DNA of 64,000 nt from an uncultured Bacteroidales bacterium. Lineage in GTDB: Bacteria > Bacteroidota > Bacteroidia > Bacteroidales > Muribaculaceae. The notes beneath the pieces are model-generated. The model searched no databases and was not told the DNA's origin. It saw only the letters and a program-made list of their open reading frames with translations. Positions 15,469-25,285 of this stretch are shown here, in pieces. Position numbers and translations under genes: made by a program. The DNA lies in NCBI GenBank assembly GCA_902762385.1, contig CACWNQ010000003.1:124001-188000 (forward strand), written 5' to 3'. Position 1 is the stretch's first letter. Every line of letters starts with the position of its first letter.

Positions 15469-16947
15469 ATGGAAAAAAAGAACCTACATTCAATTGCAGT
15501 GATTGCCTTGACAGCGGCAGCTTTTGCTCTCGCCATTCCGGGCAATGCACAAGGACGTCGTCCTGGCGGTGGTGGCCCTGGTGGCAGCCGCCCAAGTAGT
15601 TCACAAAGCAGCTCGCCGCGAAGCAGCTCATCAAGCATGAGTTCTTCGCCACGCAGCAGTTCACCCAGCATGAGTTCATCGCCTCGCAGCAGTGCTCCAC
15701 GCAGCAGTTCGCCTAGCATGAGCTCATCACCACGCAGTAGTTCGCATAGCATAAGCTCTAGTTCTCCACGCACCAGCTCACCAAGCATGGACCGTAGTTT
15801 TAATCGCCCAAGCAGCAACAACTCGCGTACTATCTCACCAAGCGGCGACCGCCCCAGCAGCAATTTTAATAATCGCCCAAGTGGCAATGGTAACTTCCAT
15901 GGTGGAGGCAATCCTGGTGGAGGTCGTCCCGGTGGAAACCGTCCAAGCACTGGTGGCAGCACTAACTTTGGTCGCGACAATGCCCGCGCAGGTGTTGGCT
16001 CGCCAACCATGAGTGGCAATGTTAGAAACACAACTCCTAGCAGCCAGTTTAACCGTGGCGACATTCGTCCAGGTGGAAATGATCGTCCAGGCGGAAACGG
16101 CCGCCCAGGCGGTAACAACGGCGGACAGCCCGGTGGCAACCATGGTGGCAACTATAATGGCGGCAACCACGGTGGTGGACAACCCGGCGGCAATCACGGT
16201 GGCAACTACGGACGCCCAGGTGGCAACAATCGTCCTGGTGGAAACCATGGTGGAAACTACGGACGCCCAGGCGGAAATGACCGTCCCGGTGGCAACATGG
16301 GTCATCGTCCTCCCGCAGGACGCCCACACCACGGCATCAACCACGGTGGACCTCGCCCCAACTACGACCACTACCGCTGGCACAGCAGTTTCCGTCCACG
16401 CGGCCCACGCGATCGCTGGTACGACTACTATCGCTACAACCGCTGGAGTTGGTATCACCCCATCGCTCCTCCCTTGCGTCCTTGGCGCCCACGCGTGATT
16501 TGGTACTATCGCCCAGTAATTCCAGTTGGCTACCGCATCTATGCTTCGGCCCCAATCATTACCGGTGTTCTGGGTCTTGAGTTCGGCACTCTGCTCGACG
16601 CTTCACTCAACTTCCTATACTACAACGGATACAGCATCGACGGATATCAGGACAACGTAGTTTATCTGCGCGACGTGAACATGATGGGTTACAGCTGGCC
16701 CGATGTGATGCTCCAGTATGACAATGGTGGTGGACTGTGCTACGCTGAGTTTGTAACCTCGTCGACCTATCAGGATGACTACCGCTTCAACAACCTGTAT
16801 AGCAACCTGTGCTCAACCTATGGCACACCCATCAACAGTGGCAACGGTTACTATTCATGGTACGGCGGCAACCAAACAGGTTACATCAATCTTAACTTCG
16901 CCTACGATAACGGCCGCTACTACACCGTAATGACCCTGGGCACTTGA
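15469..16947 (+). CDS. Secreted Ser- and Gly-rich repeat protein, unknown function
   Basis: 492 residues. A signal peptide (about 1-27, ending in GNAQG) is followed by a Ser/Pro/Arg block (about 40-125, units like SMSSSPRSS), a Gly/Asn/Arg/His block (about 140-290, units like GGNYGRPGGN), a Tyr/Trp/Arg-rich stretch (about 300-345), then a globular C-terminal domain (about 355-492) with many Tyr and Asp. I recognise no family. The composition suggests an extended surface or matrix protein. The long open antisense frames across the repeats arise from the GC-rich low-complexity DNA and are not genes. Two-gene context is absent: it stands alone and is followed by a strong terminator. Confidence 0.75.
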   Translation: MEKKNLHSIAVIALTAAAFALAIPGNAQGRRPGGGGPGGSRPSSSQSSSPRSSSSSMSSSPRSSSPSMSSSPRSSAPRSSSPSMSSSPRSSSHSISSSSPRTSSPSMDRSFNRPSSNNSRTISPSGDRPSSNFNNRPSGNGNFHGGGNPGGGRPGGNRPSTGGSTNFGRDNARAGVGSPTMSGNVRNTTPSSQFNRGDIRPGGNDRPGGNGRPGGNNGGQPGGNHGGNYNGGNHGGGQPGGNHGGNYGRPGGNNRPGGNHGGNYGRPGGNDRPGGNMGHRPPAGRPHHGINHGGPRPNYDHYRWHSSFRPRGPRDRWYDYYRYNRWSWYHPIAPPLRPWRPRVIWYYRPVIPVGYRIYASAPIITGVLGLEFGTLLDASLNFLYYNGYSIDGYQDNVVYLRDVNMMGYSWPDVMLQYDNGGGLCYAEFVTSSTYQDDYRFNNLYSNLCSTYGTPINSGNGYYSWYGGNQTGYINLNFAYDNGRYYTVMTLGT

Positions 16948-17012
16948 TAAATAATCTATCCTTCATATATGCTCAACAAACCCCTAAATAACTAATTTAG
17001 GACTAATAAAAT

Positions 17013-17052
17013 GGCATCGCTTCGAGATATCTCGAGGCGATGCCTATTTTTG
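17013..17052 (+). terminator. Strong bidirectional terminator between convergent genes
   Basis: GGCATCGCTTCGAGAT pairs over 16 positions with ATCTCGAGGCGATGCC (one G-T wobble), followed by a T-rich run; it serves the plus-strand repeat protein and the minus-strand gene ending at 17068. Confidence 0.85.
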
Positions 17053-17067
17053 TAGGAATTATGTGTT

Positions 17068-17589
17068 TTACTTCACTTTCAAGTACACTTTATAAGTATT
17101 GCCGTTGTAGTTGGTAAATTGGCCAGTGAAAACACCATTTGGTTTCATTCGTCCAGAAAGAGCACCCGAGTAAACTCCGTTTGATGAATTATACTCATCA
17201 AGTGTGATGTTACCGTTGCCATCGATAAATCCATCGAGCTGAAGTGCTCCGTTGGGACCAAACTTTGAGTAGTAGTAGCTTCCGTGCACCTCGCCATTGT
17301 AGTTGGTGAGGTCCATTACCACACCCTTTCCTGCGATAGTGCCCACAAGATGCCAGTCCGACTCTCCGAGCACATTGCGCATGATTTCAGGTTCAGGCTT
17401 CGCTTCAGGAACTGGAGCAGCTACTTGCTCCCTCACTACCACTGTGTCGGGCGCTGGTTTCTCGATGGGTTCGGATTCCTGAGCAGACTTGTTGCCCTTG
17501 CCATAGTCATAGGCCAGAATGCCAACTAAGGCAAGCAGCAACGCAACCACAACACCACATAATATATATATTAGTGTGTTCTTTTTCAT
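17068..17589 (-). CDS. Single-pass membrane protein, unknown function
   Basis: 173 residues. Short cytoplasmic start, one membrane segment (about 6-27), a Glu/Pro-rich linker (about 35-70) and a C-terminal domain (about 75-173) with repeated Gly/Tyr/Asn motifs such as NYNGEVHGSYYY and TNYNGNTYKVY that look like a small beta-rich fold. No family recognised. It starts 13 bp after the OPT transporter gene and is probably cotranscribed with it. Confidence 0.7.
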   Translation of the reverse strand: MKKNTLIYILCGVVVALLLALVGILAYDYGKGNKSAQESEPIEKPAPDTVVVREQVAAPVPEAKPEPEIMRNVLGESDWHLVGTIAGKGVVMDLTNYNGEVHGSYYYSKFGPNGALQLDGFIDGNGNITLDEYNSSNGVYSGALSGRMKPNGVFTGQFTNYNGNTYKVYLKVK

Positions 17590-17602
17590 AATTCCAGTTT
17601 GA

Positions 17603-19576
17603 TTAGTCCTTCTTGGCCTTGAGACAGGTTACTGCGAAGTAAACTATAAGGGCGATATACATGATAAGACCCAGCAAGCTCGACATGCCGTCGCTAAGTG
17701 GGCTCTCATACTTGAATCCGCCAAACTTCATCGCAGCGCTCACAACTCCCATCAGGGCTCCACCGGCAATGAAACCGCTGGCAATGAGCGTACCCTTGTC
17801 CATGCGTGCCTTGTTGAGTTTCTCGTCCTTGCTGCGAGTGCTAACAAACCAGCTGATGATACCACCAATGAGCAATGGAGTATTCAACTGGAATGGAATG
17901 AACATACCCAGCGAGAATGGCAATGCAGGCACTTTAAGCCAGTTGAGAAGGCAAGCGAGGATAGCACCACATATGTAGAACGCCCATGGTGTCTCGCCAC
18001 CAGTCATCAATGGGTCGATAACTGCAGCCATAGCATTGGCCTGAGGAGCCACAAGCGGAGTTTCGCCTGGAACGGCTCCCTCATAGAATCCATAAGTCTT
18101 GTTAAGAATAATCATCACACCACCCACGGTAGCTGCCGAGAGAACGGTGCCGAGCATCTTCCAAGTCTGCTGCTTGGCAGGAGTGGTACCAATCCAGTAA
18201 CCAATCTTCATATCGGTCACCATGCCACCAGCCATCGACAATGCAGTACAAACCACACCACCAATTATCATTGATGCAACAATGCCTTGCCAGCCTTTAA
18301 GACCTACTGCAACGAAGATTCCCGATGCGATAATCAGGGTCATCAGGGTCATACCACTCACGGGGTTGCTACCAACGATTGCAATGGCATTGGCAGCTAC
18401 AGTAGTGAACAGGAATGCGATAACCACAACAACGATAAATGCCACTATTGCCTGTGGCAAGTTGTGAATCACACCAATCCAGAAGAACACGAAAGTGATT
18501 ACCAATGCTGCGCAAAGTGCAAACACGAGCGACTTCATTGGGATGTCGCGCTGAGTGCGCTCCTCTTTCTCAACTGTGCCGCCTTTCTTGAACGACTTGC
18601 CTGCAAGACCTACGGCGTTCTTAATCACGCCCCACGACTTGATGATGCCTATGATACCACTCATAGCGATACCACCAATACCTATCGAGCGGGCATAGTC
18701 CTTAAAGATGTCGTCGGTTGCCATTGCTGCCATGTCGGGGCTGACTGCTGCAAACAGAGGCACAACAATCCACCATATGAAGGCACTACCGGCAAAAATA
18801 ATGAAGCTATACTTCAAGCCAATGATGAAACCAAGACCCAGAGTGGCCGCACTCACGTTAACCTTGAACAGATACTTGGTCTGGTCGGCAAAGTTCTGCA
18901 TTGCTGGGATGGCTGTGGTCGAGATAACCTCTTTCCACCAGCCAAACGAACTCATAAGGAAGTCGTAAAGTCCACCCACAAGACCAGCAATGAGAAGCGG
19001 TTTAGCCTGCTCACCACCCTTCTGACCCTGAACCAGCACCTGAGTGGTGGCTGTAGCCTCGGGGAAGGGGAAGTCGCCGTGTTTCTCCTTTACGAAGTAC
19101 TTGCGGAATGGGATGAAGAACAAAATGCCAAGCACACCGCCAAGCAACGAACTGAGGAACACCTCAAGGAAGTTGACGGTCATCTCGGGATACTTCTGCT
19201 GCAGGATATAGAGCGCTGGCAGTGTGAAGATGGCACCAGCCACCACAATACCACTGGCTGCACCAATCGACTGGATAATGACGTTCTCGCCAAGCGAATT
19301 CTTGCGCTTGGTAACGCCAGCAATTCCTGCGGCGATAATGGCGATGGGAATCGCTGCCTCAAACACTTGTCCCACTTTCAGTCCCAGATAGGCCGCAGCG
19401 GCACTGAATATCACCGCCATGATAAGACCCATCGACACCGAGTAGGGAGTCACCTCGGGATAATTCTTCTCGGGGCGCAAGATTGGAACATACTTCTCTC
19501 CTTCCTTCAACGGACGAAACGCGTTTTCGGGGAGTTCAATTTGTTCCTGCTGTTGTAAATCTTTCTCGTCTTGCAT
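17603..19576 (-). CDS. OPT family oligopeptide transporter
   Basis: 657 residues with about 14-16 membrane segments, full length for the OPT superfamily, which imports small peptides or metal chelates by proton symport. The N-terminal ELPENAFRPLKEGEKYVPIL and the first membrane segment with VGQVFEAAIPIAI are typical of the bacterial group; the segment with GSNPVSGMT (about residues 400-412) is a recognisable family motif. It precedes a small membrane protein gene with a 13-bp gap. A -7-like TATCTTTG lies at 19630-19623 on the minus strand. Confidence 0.9.
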   Translation of the reverse strand: MQDEKDLQQQEQIELPENAFRPLKEGEKYVPILRPEKNYPEVTPYSVSMGLIMAVIFSAAAAYLGLKVGQVFEAAIPIAIIAAGIAGVTKRKNSLGENVIIQSIGAASGIVVAGAIFTLPALYILQQKYPEMTVNFLEVFLSSLLGGVLGILFFIPFRKYFVKEKHGDFPFPEATATTQVLVQGQKGGEQAKPLLIAGLVGGLYDFLMSSFGWWKEVISTTAIPAMQNFADQTKYLFKVNVSAATLGLGFIIGLKYSFIIFAGSAFIWWIVVPLFAAVSPDMAAMATDDIFKDYARSIGIGGIAMSGIIGIIKSWGVIKNAVGLAGKSFKKGGTVEKEERTQRDIPMKSLVFALCAALVITFVFFWIGVIHNLPQAIVAFIVVVVIAFLFTTVAANAIAIVGSNPVSGMTLMTLIIASGIFVAVGLKGWQGIVASMIIGGVVCTALSMAGGMVTDMKIGYWIGTTPAKQQTWKMLGTVLSAATVGGVMIILNKTYGFYEGAVPGETPLVAPQANAMAAVIDPLMTGGETPWAFYICGAILACLLNWLKVPALPFSLGMFIPFQLNTPLLIGGIISWFVSTRSKDEKLNKARMDKGTLIASGFIAGGALMGVVSAAMKFGGFKYESPLSDGMSSLLGLIMYIALIVYFAVTCLKAKKD

Positions 19577-19707
19577 GTTAGTTTTTTTATTAGTTTATTT
19601 AGGTTTTTTGCTTTTTGACCCACAAAGATAATAAATAGTTTTTATTTTTTGGGAAATACTCCTTGCTTTTTCTTTTTTTACCAAAATCGAGCATCACGAT
19701 TCACAAT

Positions 19708-19740
19708 AAGGGCTGCCCCATCACAATGGAGCAGCCCTTT
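19708..19740 (-). terminator. Terminator-like hairpin after the large LRR gene
   Basis: AAGGGCTGC (19708-19716) pairs with GCAGCCCTT (19731-19739), 33 bp past the stop codon at 19773. The T-run is weak on either strand. Confidence 0.55.
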
Positions 19741-19772
19741 AGTGTCTCACACCTAATTATCAAGCGAGTTTT

Positions 19773-22700
19773 TTACTTGATAACAACCTTCACTCCATTC
19801 ACAACATAGATGCCGGGAGCAAGGCCGTCGATGGTCAATGTGCCACCGCTGATGGTCTCGCTGGCAACCAGGCGACCGTTGAGGTCATAAACACCCACCA
19901 CTGTGCCATCGGCACCTGCTACGGTAAGGTTGCCATAGGTGTTGGTAATGCTCACGTTGTCGAGAGGCATGCCAACGATGTTGAGGCCAGTGACGGTACC
20001 ATTGCTTGTCCAGTTGAGATAGAACTCACTGCCTTCAGAGCCAGGACCTGTAGTGTAGGTGTAGGTAGCATGACCACTGGCTTCGTTGGTGCTCTCGTTC
20101 ACATCCTCAGGCACGAGTACCACAATCTTGCCAGGAATCTGGTCTGGGTCGAGAATGTCGCCCATGTTGTCTGGAGTGACAGTGGTACCACTCTTAGTGA
20201 GTATTCCGGAATTGTTAGAGCCCCATTTGCTTATCTTGTCAAGTGCAAGACCATCATCGCCCAGGTGACGGCTGGCAAGCTTGAGGTCCTTGCTCTCCTT
20301 GTCAGTGAGAATTGTGCCATTCGGTTCCTCGAGATTCTCGAGCTGGAAGAAGTAAACCTTGTACTCTTGAATCTGATTGTTGTTGTCTTTTACCTTGAAT
20401 GTGGCGAAATCGGCAACAATTGTGCGGCCGTTGTCACGGCTCTCGATTGTGGCACTGGGAGCGTCACTCAGGTCAATACCGTTAATGTGGTTATGGGCAA
20501 ACTCGATGTTGGCCAAATTGGTGAAGCTTCCTCCTTGAACAGGTTTAATGCAGTGCAGGTCGTTGCCGTTGGCGCGCGCGTCAATGATGCTGGCTGGCAA
20601 CGCAAGGTCGCTCAGGCTGTTGCCATAATTGGCATTTGCTATAGGAGTCTCATCAGCGCTAAAGATAGTAGTGGGTTTGATGTTGTCGCCATCGCTACCA
20701 TCATGGTTAAGGGCTTCGGTTCCATCTAGTTGAGTTCTTGTGTCGCTACCATTGGAAATATTGAAGAACTGCAGCTTGGTGTTGCCACTCAAGTCGATTT
20801 CTGGCAACTTGTTGCGAGCCACGTCAAGCCACAGGAGTTCTCCGTTGTTGCTCAAGTCGAGGGCAGTCAGGCTGTTATCGTAGGCACGCAGCTTCTCAAG
20901 ATTAGCATTATTTGCAATATTGATGCTGCTTGCTTTGATATTCGACACCCACAGGTTCTTAAGAGCAGTGTTGTTCGAAACATCAATGCCACCCCACTTA
21001 GTGTTGTTGTAGCCAAACAGAGTCTCAAGCCCGGTCAGCGTGTTCAGGCCCTGGAAGTTGGCCTTCAGCACGGGGTCATTCTGGACATAGAGAACCTTGA
21101 GTTTAGGATCATTGCTCAGGTACAAAGTGTCGAGCTTAGTACGGTTGTGTGCGCGAACAATTGGTAGGTCAGAGCAATTCTCGGCAAGCACAGTGCGGAT
21201 ATTCGGGCAATAAGTCACATCGAGAGAGTTCCAATTGGATGTGGTGGCATAGTTCGCATTAGAAGCATGTGTGGTGAAGTTAAGAGGGTTGCCACTTACA
21301 TTAACGTACTCAAGATAGGGCAAGTCGTTGGCATAAGAGCCAGGGAAGAGCCTAACTTCATTATATCCACTATAACTTAAATCCCAATATCTGAGTTTGC
21401 TTGGATAAACATCAGAATCTGCAGTAGATTCATTAGGTCCCCAAAGAACTATAGTCGGATAGCCATCACTGTCAAGATGATCCCAATCTACGTGATGGAA
21501 TTTCTTTATTGAAGTTGAGATTCCAGTATTACCCATACCATAACGGAGGTCACTTGAACCACTCTTATAATCGCGCATTATTTCACTATCTCCATACATA
21601 TAACTGCAAGTCAATGTGTCAAGCTCGGTAAAATATCTTATACCGAGCGAGCGCATGTTGTTGTGGTCGGCATGGATTACTTTGAGTTTTGTACATGGAA
21701 TGAAATACACAAAGGTGTGCCAGCTTGAATAGCCACGATTGTTAGGAGTTTTGTCTTTGGGTTCAGCTGAAAATGTGGGGTTGCTATCAGGATCATAATC
21801 TTCCAAATCTTGAACCCAGTCTTTGTTCACCCACCCTGGGTTCATGTGTGTGGGGCCTGCCGAGGTGTTGTGAATATTGGTATAACTAATATCAAGCCAC
21901 TCAAGGTCCACATTATATTTCAAATCAAGGTGATACAATCCCGTTGTATCATTAAGGTCTTCGGGGCGCAAATCAAATGGACGCTCACGACCTTGCTGAA
22001 TGGCGAAATGTGTATTCCATTGAGTTTCAGTGGCGTTGACGGCATAAGTTTTGCCACCAACTCTACCATATTTCATGAAATTGCGGCCTTTCTTCTCAAG
22101 GATAGCCAGCTTTTCGGCTTCACTCTTTGCTTTTGGTCCAAACGTTGGGTCAGCTTGCCCGTCAATTGAGCGATTGTAGCTCACATCGAGATGCTTGAGA
22201 GCAACGTTTCTATAAAGGTGTACACTATCGCGCAAATGATTATAGGCAAGGTCAAGGTATTCAAGAGCGGTTAGACGCTCTAAGCTAGATTGAGTAGGGT
22301 CTTTGGGGCGGTAGCCTTCACCCCCTGCAACAACATCAAAATCACTATTAGTGAACGTAGTGAACTCGTTGTGGCGAGCTTGCAGTTTAGTGAGACTTGT
22401 AAGACCTTCAAGCGAGTTCTGCTGGCCCAGCTTGTTAAACGAGCTGTTCTCGATATTGAGAGTCTGTAAGTTGCTCAGTTCCTTGATGTAAAGACCATTG
22501 TCACTCTCGATAACGCCGTCGGGGCTTGTCTGTGTCAGAGCGGTGTTTCCGTGAAGCTCAATCTCGGTGAGATCGTCATTGCCACCAAGCGCAAGCGACT
22601 TGAGCGAGGTGTTGTTCTCGGCCTTAAACTTGGTGAAGCCATTATTACCCAGGTCAAGACCCACAAGCGACGTGGTCGGCAAGGTGTAAGCCCCACCACC

Positions 22701-24575
22701 AAAGTTGTTGTTCTGGGCGTAAAGGTAATGGATGTTGCTCTCACTTACATTTATGTCACTTAGCTGGTTGTTGTTCATTACAAGTGTGGTAAGTGTCGAG
22801 ATGCCTGTAGTAGGAACATCGGTAAAGGCGTTGTTCGTTAAATCGAGTTTATATAACGAAGTCGCACCAGTAGCTGTAATGGTAGGCATAGTTGCCTGTG
22901 TCAAGCCACAATTAGTGATAGCAATATTTGCCAAATGTGTGTTGTTCGTGATGTCAATAACACTTGGACAGTGAGTGTTGATATTTAGTTGGGTCAAAGT
23001 TGCGCCATGATTATTTATAATCAACGTGTCAAGAGCAGGGAAACTAAATGTGTGACCATTCACATTTGTGGTTCCGTTGCTCAAATTCAGATACTGAAGT
23101 TGAGTGTGAACCTCAGGTTTTAAATGGTTCCACATATCAGAAGCTAATGCAGTACAACCGCTGAAATCAGCATGCTTAAGGTTTGGACAATGATCGAACG
23201 AGCCATAGTCGTAGGCCGTACAGCTCTTCATTATAATGGTCTCAAGCCCTGTCTTATCTGTTACGTATAAATAATAAAGATTAGAATTATTGCTCACATC
23301 AATATACTTGAGGTTTGCACCACCAGCACCTTCAAAATGTGTTTTATTGAGAGCGTCGCGCGTAAGACCACAATTGCTAAGATTTATATACTCCAAATGA
23401 GCACCATTCTTTAAAGTTGACATACTTTCAAGATTTGGATTGTTCTTAGCACTAAAAACTCTTAGTTTTGGCAAAACTGAGCTACTAGAACCAATACCAA
23501 TGCCACCACCACTAGTGCCACCAAAATCACAATCATCAAGAATAAGCTCTTCAAGGTTTGAAAAACCTAATATATATATCCTTCCAGAACCCAATGTGTA
23601 GTTTGATTCAGTATAACTCGACATGGTGGTTTTCAAACCACTATTTTTACTCAAGTCAAGTATTCGTAATGTGGATTGTTGAGGAGAATATCCAAAAGTT
23701 GTTATTTCGTTATCTCTTGCATAAAACTCTTCAAGCTTGGTGAAAAGATTTAATCCATTGACATTTGTAACACCTTGATTGCTTACATCAAGTACAGTTA
23801 TGTCAGAAGGCGTAAATGCCTCATTCTCTTGTACGCCAAGTGCACTTGTGATTGCTTGCCTGAAATTGGCATCGCCGAAATAGGTGGAAGAGTTAGTTAT
23901 TCTATTGGCATCGATTGTGGCCACACAATCAGTTCCTGTGCTATAAAGATAGTAATAACCTCCATTAGTGAAATCCAAATCAGCAGTTTGAGTACCAGCA
24001 TAGTTTGTAAAAATTATTTTTGTGAAATTCTTTGGAGATTCAACTGGACCAAATTTATATACACTTTTACCAGTTCCATCATCACCAACTGAAACCATCT
24101 CGGTTCCAGGCCATGCTGAGTAATCACCATCGCCAAAAATATAAGCGTAAACCTTGTCCCAATTATTTGTATTTACAAAATAAGCATAGTAGCCATTGCT
24201 TTCATATTTAACACCATTAGGTAAAATACCATAAGCTTGTGTGATACCATTATAATTAAAGAAAACTTCACCAGTAATTCCATAGAAATCAACTGACTTT
24301 GTGGAACTGTTTGTTGCAAACAACAGATTGATTGAATTTTCTTCAAATGTTCTTGTGTAGTAAGTGATACCATTTACCACCTTTGTCTCAGTCATTTCAT
24401 CGCCTGGAAATTCATTGGCTGTGAGTTTGTTTTGATTATTATCCCAAGCGTAAATAAACGGGGCAGATGAGGTCTTTACATTTACAGTAACGTCTGCCCA
24501 TGCTTGCGTGCTCAAGGCGGCGGCCAGTGCCAAGAGCAGCATGGCGCAGTGTTTAGTTAGTAATTTTTGTTTCAT
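19773..24575 (-). CDS. Giant LRR surface protein with starch-binding-like modules and a type IX-like sorting tail
   Basis: 1600 residues. Signal peptide about 1-27. Residues about 28-215 hold two tandem modules resembling CBM26 starch-binding domains: the second reads YAYIFGDGDYSAWPG...KIIFTNYAGTQTADL, with the WPG and IIF..QT.DL landmarks. From about 235 to 1390 runs a long array of leucine-rich repeats of the LxxLDLSxN kind. The end (about 1535-1600) is a beta-sandwich tail with GVYDLNGRLVAS and APGIYVVNG, matching T9SS type A C-terminal sorting domains, so export through the type IX system and anchoring at the cell surface is likely. Own promoter at 24660-24630. A surface adhesin that binds alpha-glucan is a reasonable inference. 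Confidence 0.82.
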   Translation of the reverse strand: MKQKLLTKHCAMLLLALAAALSTQAWADVTVNVKTSSAPFIYAWDNNQNKLTANEFPGDEMTETKVVNGITYYTRTFEENSINLLFATNSSTKSVDFYGITGEVFFNYNGITQAYGILPNGVKYESNGYYAYFVNTNNWDKVYAYIFGDGDYSAWPGTEMVSVGDDGTGKSVYKFGPVESPKNFTKIIFTNYAGTQTADLDFTNGGYYYLYSTGTDCVATIDANRITNSSTYFGDANFRQAITSALGVQENEAFTPSDITVLDVSNQGVTNVNGLNLFTKLEEFYARDNEITTFGYSPQQSTLRILDLSKNSGLKTTMSSYTESNYTLGSGRIYILGFSNLEELILDDCDFGGTSGGGIGIGSSSSVLPKLRVFSAKNNPNLESMSTLKNGAHLEYINLSNCGLTRDALNKTHFEGAGGANLKYIDVSNNSNLYYLYVTDKTGLETIIMKSCTAYDYGSFDHCPNLKHADFSGCTALASDMWNHLKPEVHTQLQYLNLSNGTTNVNGHTFSFPALDTLIINNHGATLTQLNINTHCPSVIDITNNTHLANIAITNCGLTQATMPTITATGATSLYKLDLTNNAFTDVPTTGISTLTTLVMNNNQLSDINVSESNIHYLYAQNNNFGGGAYTLPTTSLVGLDLGNNGFTKFKAENNTSLKSLALGGNDDLTEIELHGNTALTQTSPDGVIESDNGLYIKELSNLQTLNIENSSFNKLGQQNSLEGLTSLTKLQARHNEFTTFTNSDFDVVAGGEGYRPKDPTQSSLERLTALEYLDLAYNHLRDSVHLYRNVALKHLDVSYNRSIDGQADPTFGPKAKSEAEKLAILEKKGRNFMKYGRVGGKTYAVNATETQWNTHFAIQQGRERPFDLRPEDLNDTTGLYHLDLKYNVDLEWLDISYTNIHNTSAGPTHMNPGWVNKDWVQDLEDYDPDSNPTFSAEPKDKTPNNRGYSSWHTFVYFIPCTKLKVIHADHNNMRSLGIRYFTELDTLTCSYMYGDSEIMRDYKSGSSDLRYGMGNTGISTSIKKFHHVDWDHLDSDGYPTIVLWGPNESTADSDVYPSKLRYWDLSYSGYNEVRLFPGSYANDLPYLEYVNVSGNPLNFTTHASNANYATTSNWNSLDVTYCPNIRTVLAENCSDLPIVRAHNRTKLDTLYLSNDPKLKVLYVQNDPVLKANFQGLNTLTGLETLFGYNNTKWGGIDVSNNTALKNLWVSNIKASSINIANNANLEKLRAYDNSLTALDLSNNGELLWLDVARNKLPEIDLSGNTKLQFFNISNGSDTRTQLDGTEALNHDGSDGDNIKPTTIFSADETPIANANYGNSLSDLALPASIIDARANGNDLHCIKPVQGGSFTNLANIEFAHNHINGIDLSDAPSATIESRDNGRTIVADFATFKVKDNNNQIQEYKVYFFQLENLEEPNGTILTDKESKDLKLASRHLGDDGLALDKISKWGSNNSGILTKSGTTVTPDNMGDILDPDQIPGKIVVLVPEDVNESTNEASGHATYTYTTGPGSEGSEFYLNWTSNGTVTGLNIVGMPLDNVSITNTYGNLTVAGADGTVVGVYDLNGRLVASETISGGTLTIDGLAPGIYVVNGVKVVIK

Positions 24576-24629
24576 ATTGTATTTAGTTAAATGGTTAATA
24601 TTTCCTTATATTTTATGTAAAAAACACGG

Positions 24630-24660
24630 CAAATATATCAATAAAACTTGTAAATCCAAA
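24630..24660 (-). promoter_or_regulatory. Promoter of the giant LRR gene
   Basis: On the minus strand TTTG (24660-24657), 19-nt spacer, TATATTTG (24637-24630); exact consensus. Start of transcription near 24623, 48 bp before the ATG. Confidence 0.75.
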
Positions 24661-25083
24661 GGAAATAGGTCAAATTTTTAAATAATTATCAACGTCATCA
24701 ATCAAATTTTCAACAAATCGTAAGAGCAACCAGCGCTTGCATAACCCTTATAAAACAACAGAATCCTGTTATTTCAACCTTGTTTATGCTCTCAGCAAGC
24801 AATTATATTTGCTCACACGCGCGTTCATTGACATATTGCACCCCATTGCCGAGGTTCATCTCTTCCCTCTCGCCCAATCACCTTTCAACTTATAACCTAA
24901 ACAATCTGTCCCACCCAATACGAAATATTAAGCAAAGCAACACACACTCCTTAACATCTAAAATAGATTTCAACCATAATGATTGCAAACCCTCAAAACA
25001 CAAAAATAAAAAACACAAAAAGTGTCCCACCCAGTCCCTTTCACAAGACCCACAACTTACAATCTGAAAGCAGAAAAACAAAA
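24661..25083. other. Intergenic stretch without recognisable gene
   Basis: Strand-asymmetric, C- and A-rich on the plus strand. The decamer TGTCCCACCC occurs twice (24907-24916 and 25022-25031). No codon-like pattern, no structured RNA recognised. Confidence 0.5.
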
Positions 25084-25109
25084 CAACCGGCCACTTGCGT
25101 GGTCGGTTG
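25084..25109 (-). terminator. Terminator of tRNA-Ser
   Basis: CAACCGGCCAC and GTGGTCGGTTG form an 11-bp stem with one wobble pair and a TTGC loop; on the minus strand it is followed by a T-rich run. Confidence 0.75.
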
Positions 25110-25114
25110 CTCGC

Positions 25115-25204
25115 TGGCGGAGAGGACAAGATTCGAACTTGCGGTAGAGTTACCCCTACGGCAGTTTAGCAAACTGCTGGTTTCAGCCACTCACCCACCT
25201 CTCC
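25115..25204 (-). tRNA. tRNA-Ser (anticodon GCT)
   Basis: 90 nt including an encoded CCA. Acceptor stem GGAGAGG/CCTCTCC, long variable arm, anticodon stem GCAGT/ACTGC with loop TTGCTAA giving GCT, and T-loop GTTCGAATC. Discriminator G. Read on the minus strand downstream of the DegT aminotransferase gene. Confidence 0.95.
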
Positions 25205-25285
25205 AGTGCCATTAGTGCTGAATCAAAAAAAGTGAAAAATATTTTTTGAGACCCTCTTTTGTCTGCACTCGCTCAAGCACTCCTG

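Noticed and set aside
15396..16151. Minus-strand frame of 251 residues rich in Pro, Leu and Gly
   Set aside because: Antisense to the Ser/Gly repeat protein; low-complexity DNA keeps the frame open.
18287..19558. Plus-strand frame of 423 residues
   Set aside because: Antisense to the OPT transporter, whose membrane segments and motifs are clear.
24780..25067. Plus-strand frame of 95 residues before tRNA-Ser
   Set aside because: Ser/His/Asn-rich composition typical of C-rich non-coding DNA, no start signal and no promoter.
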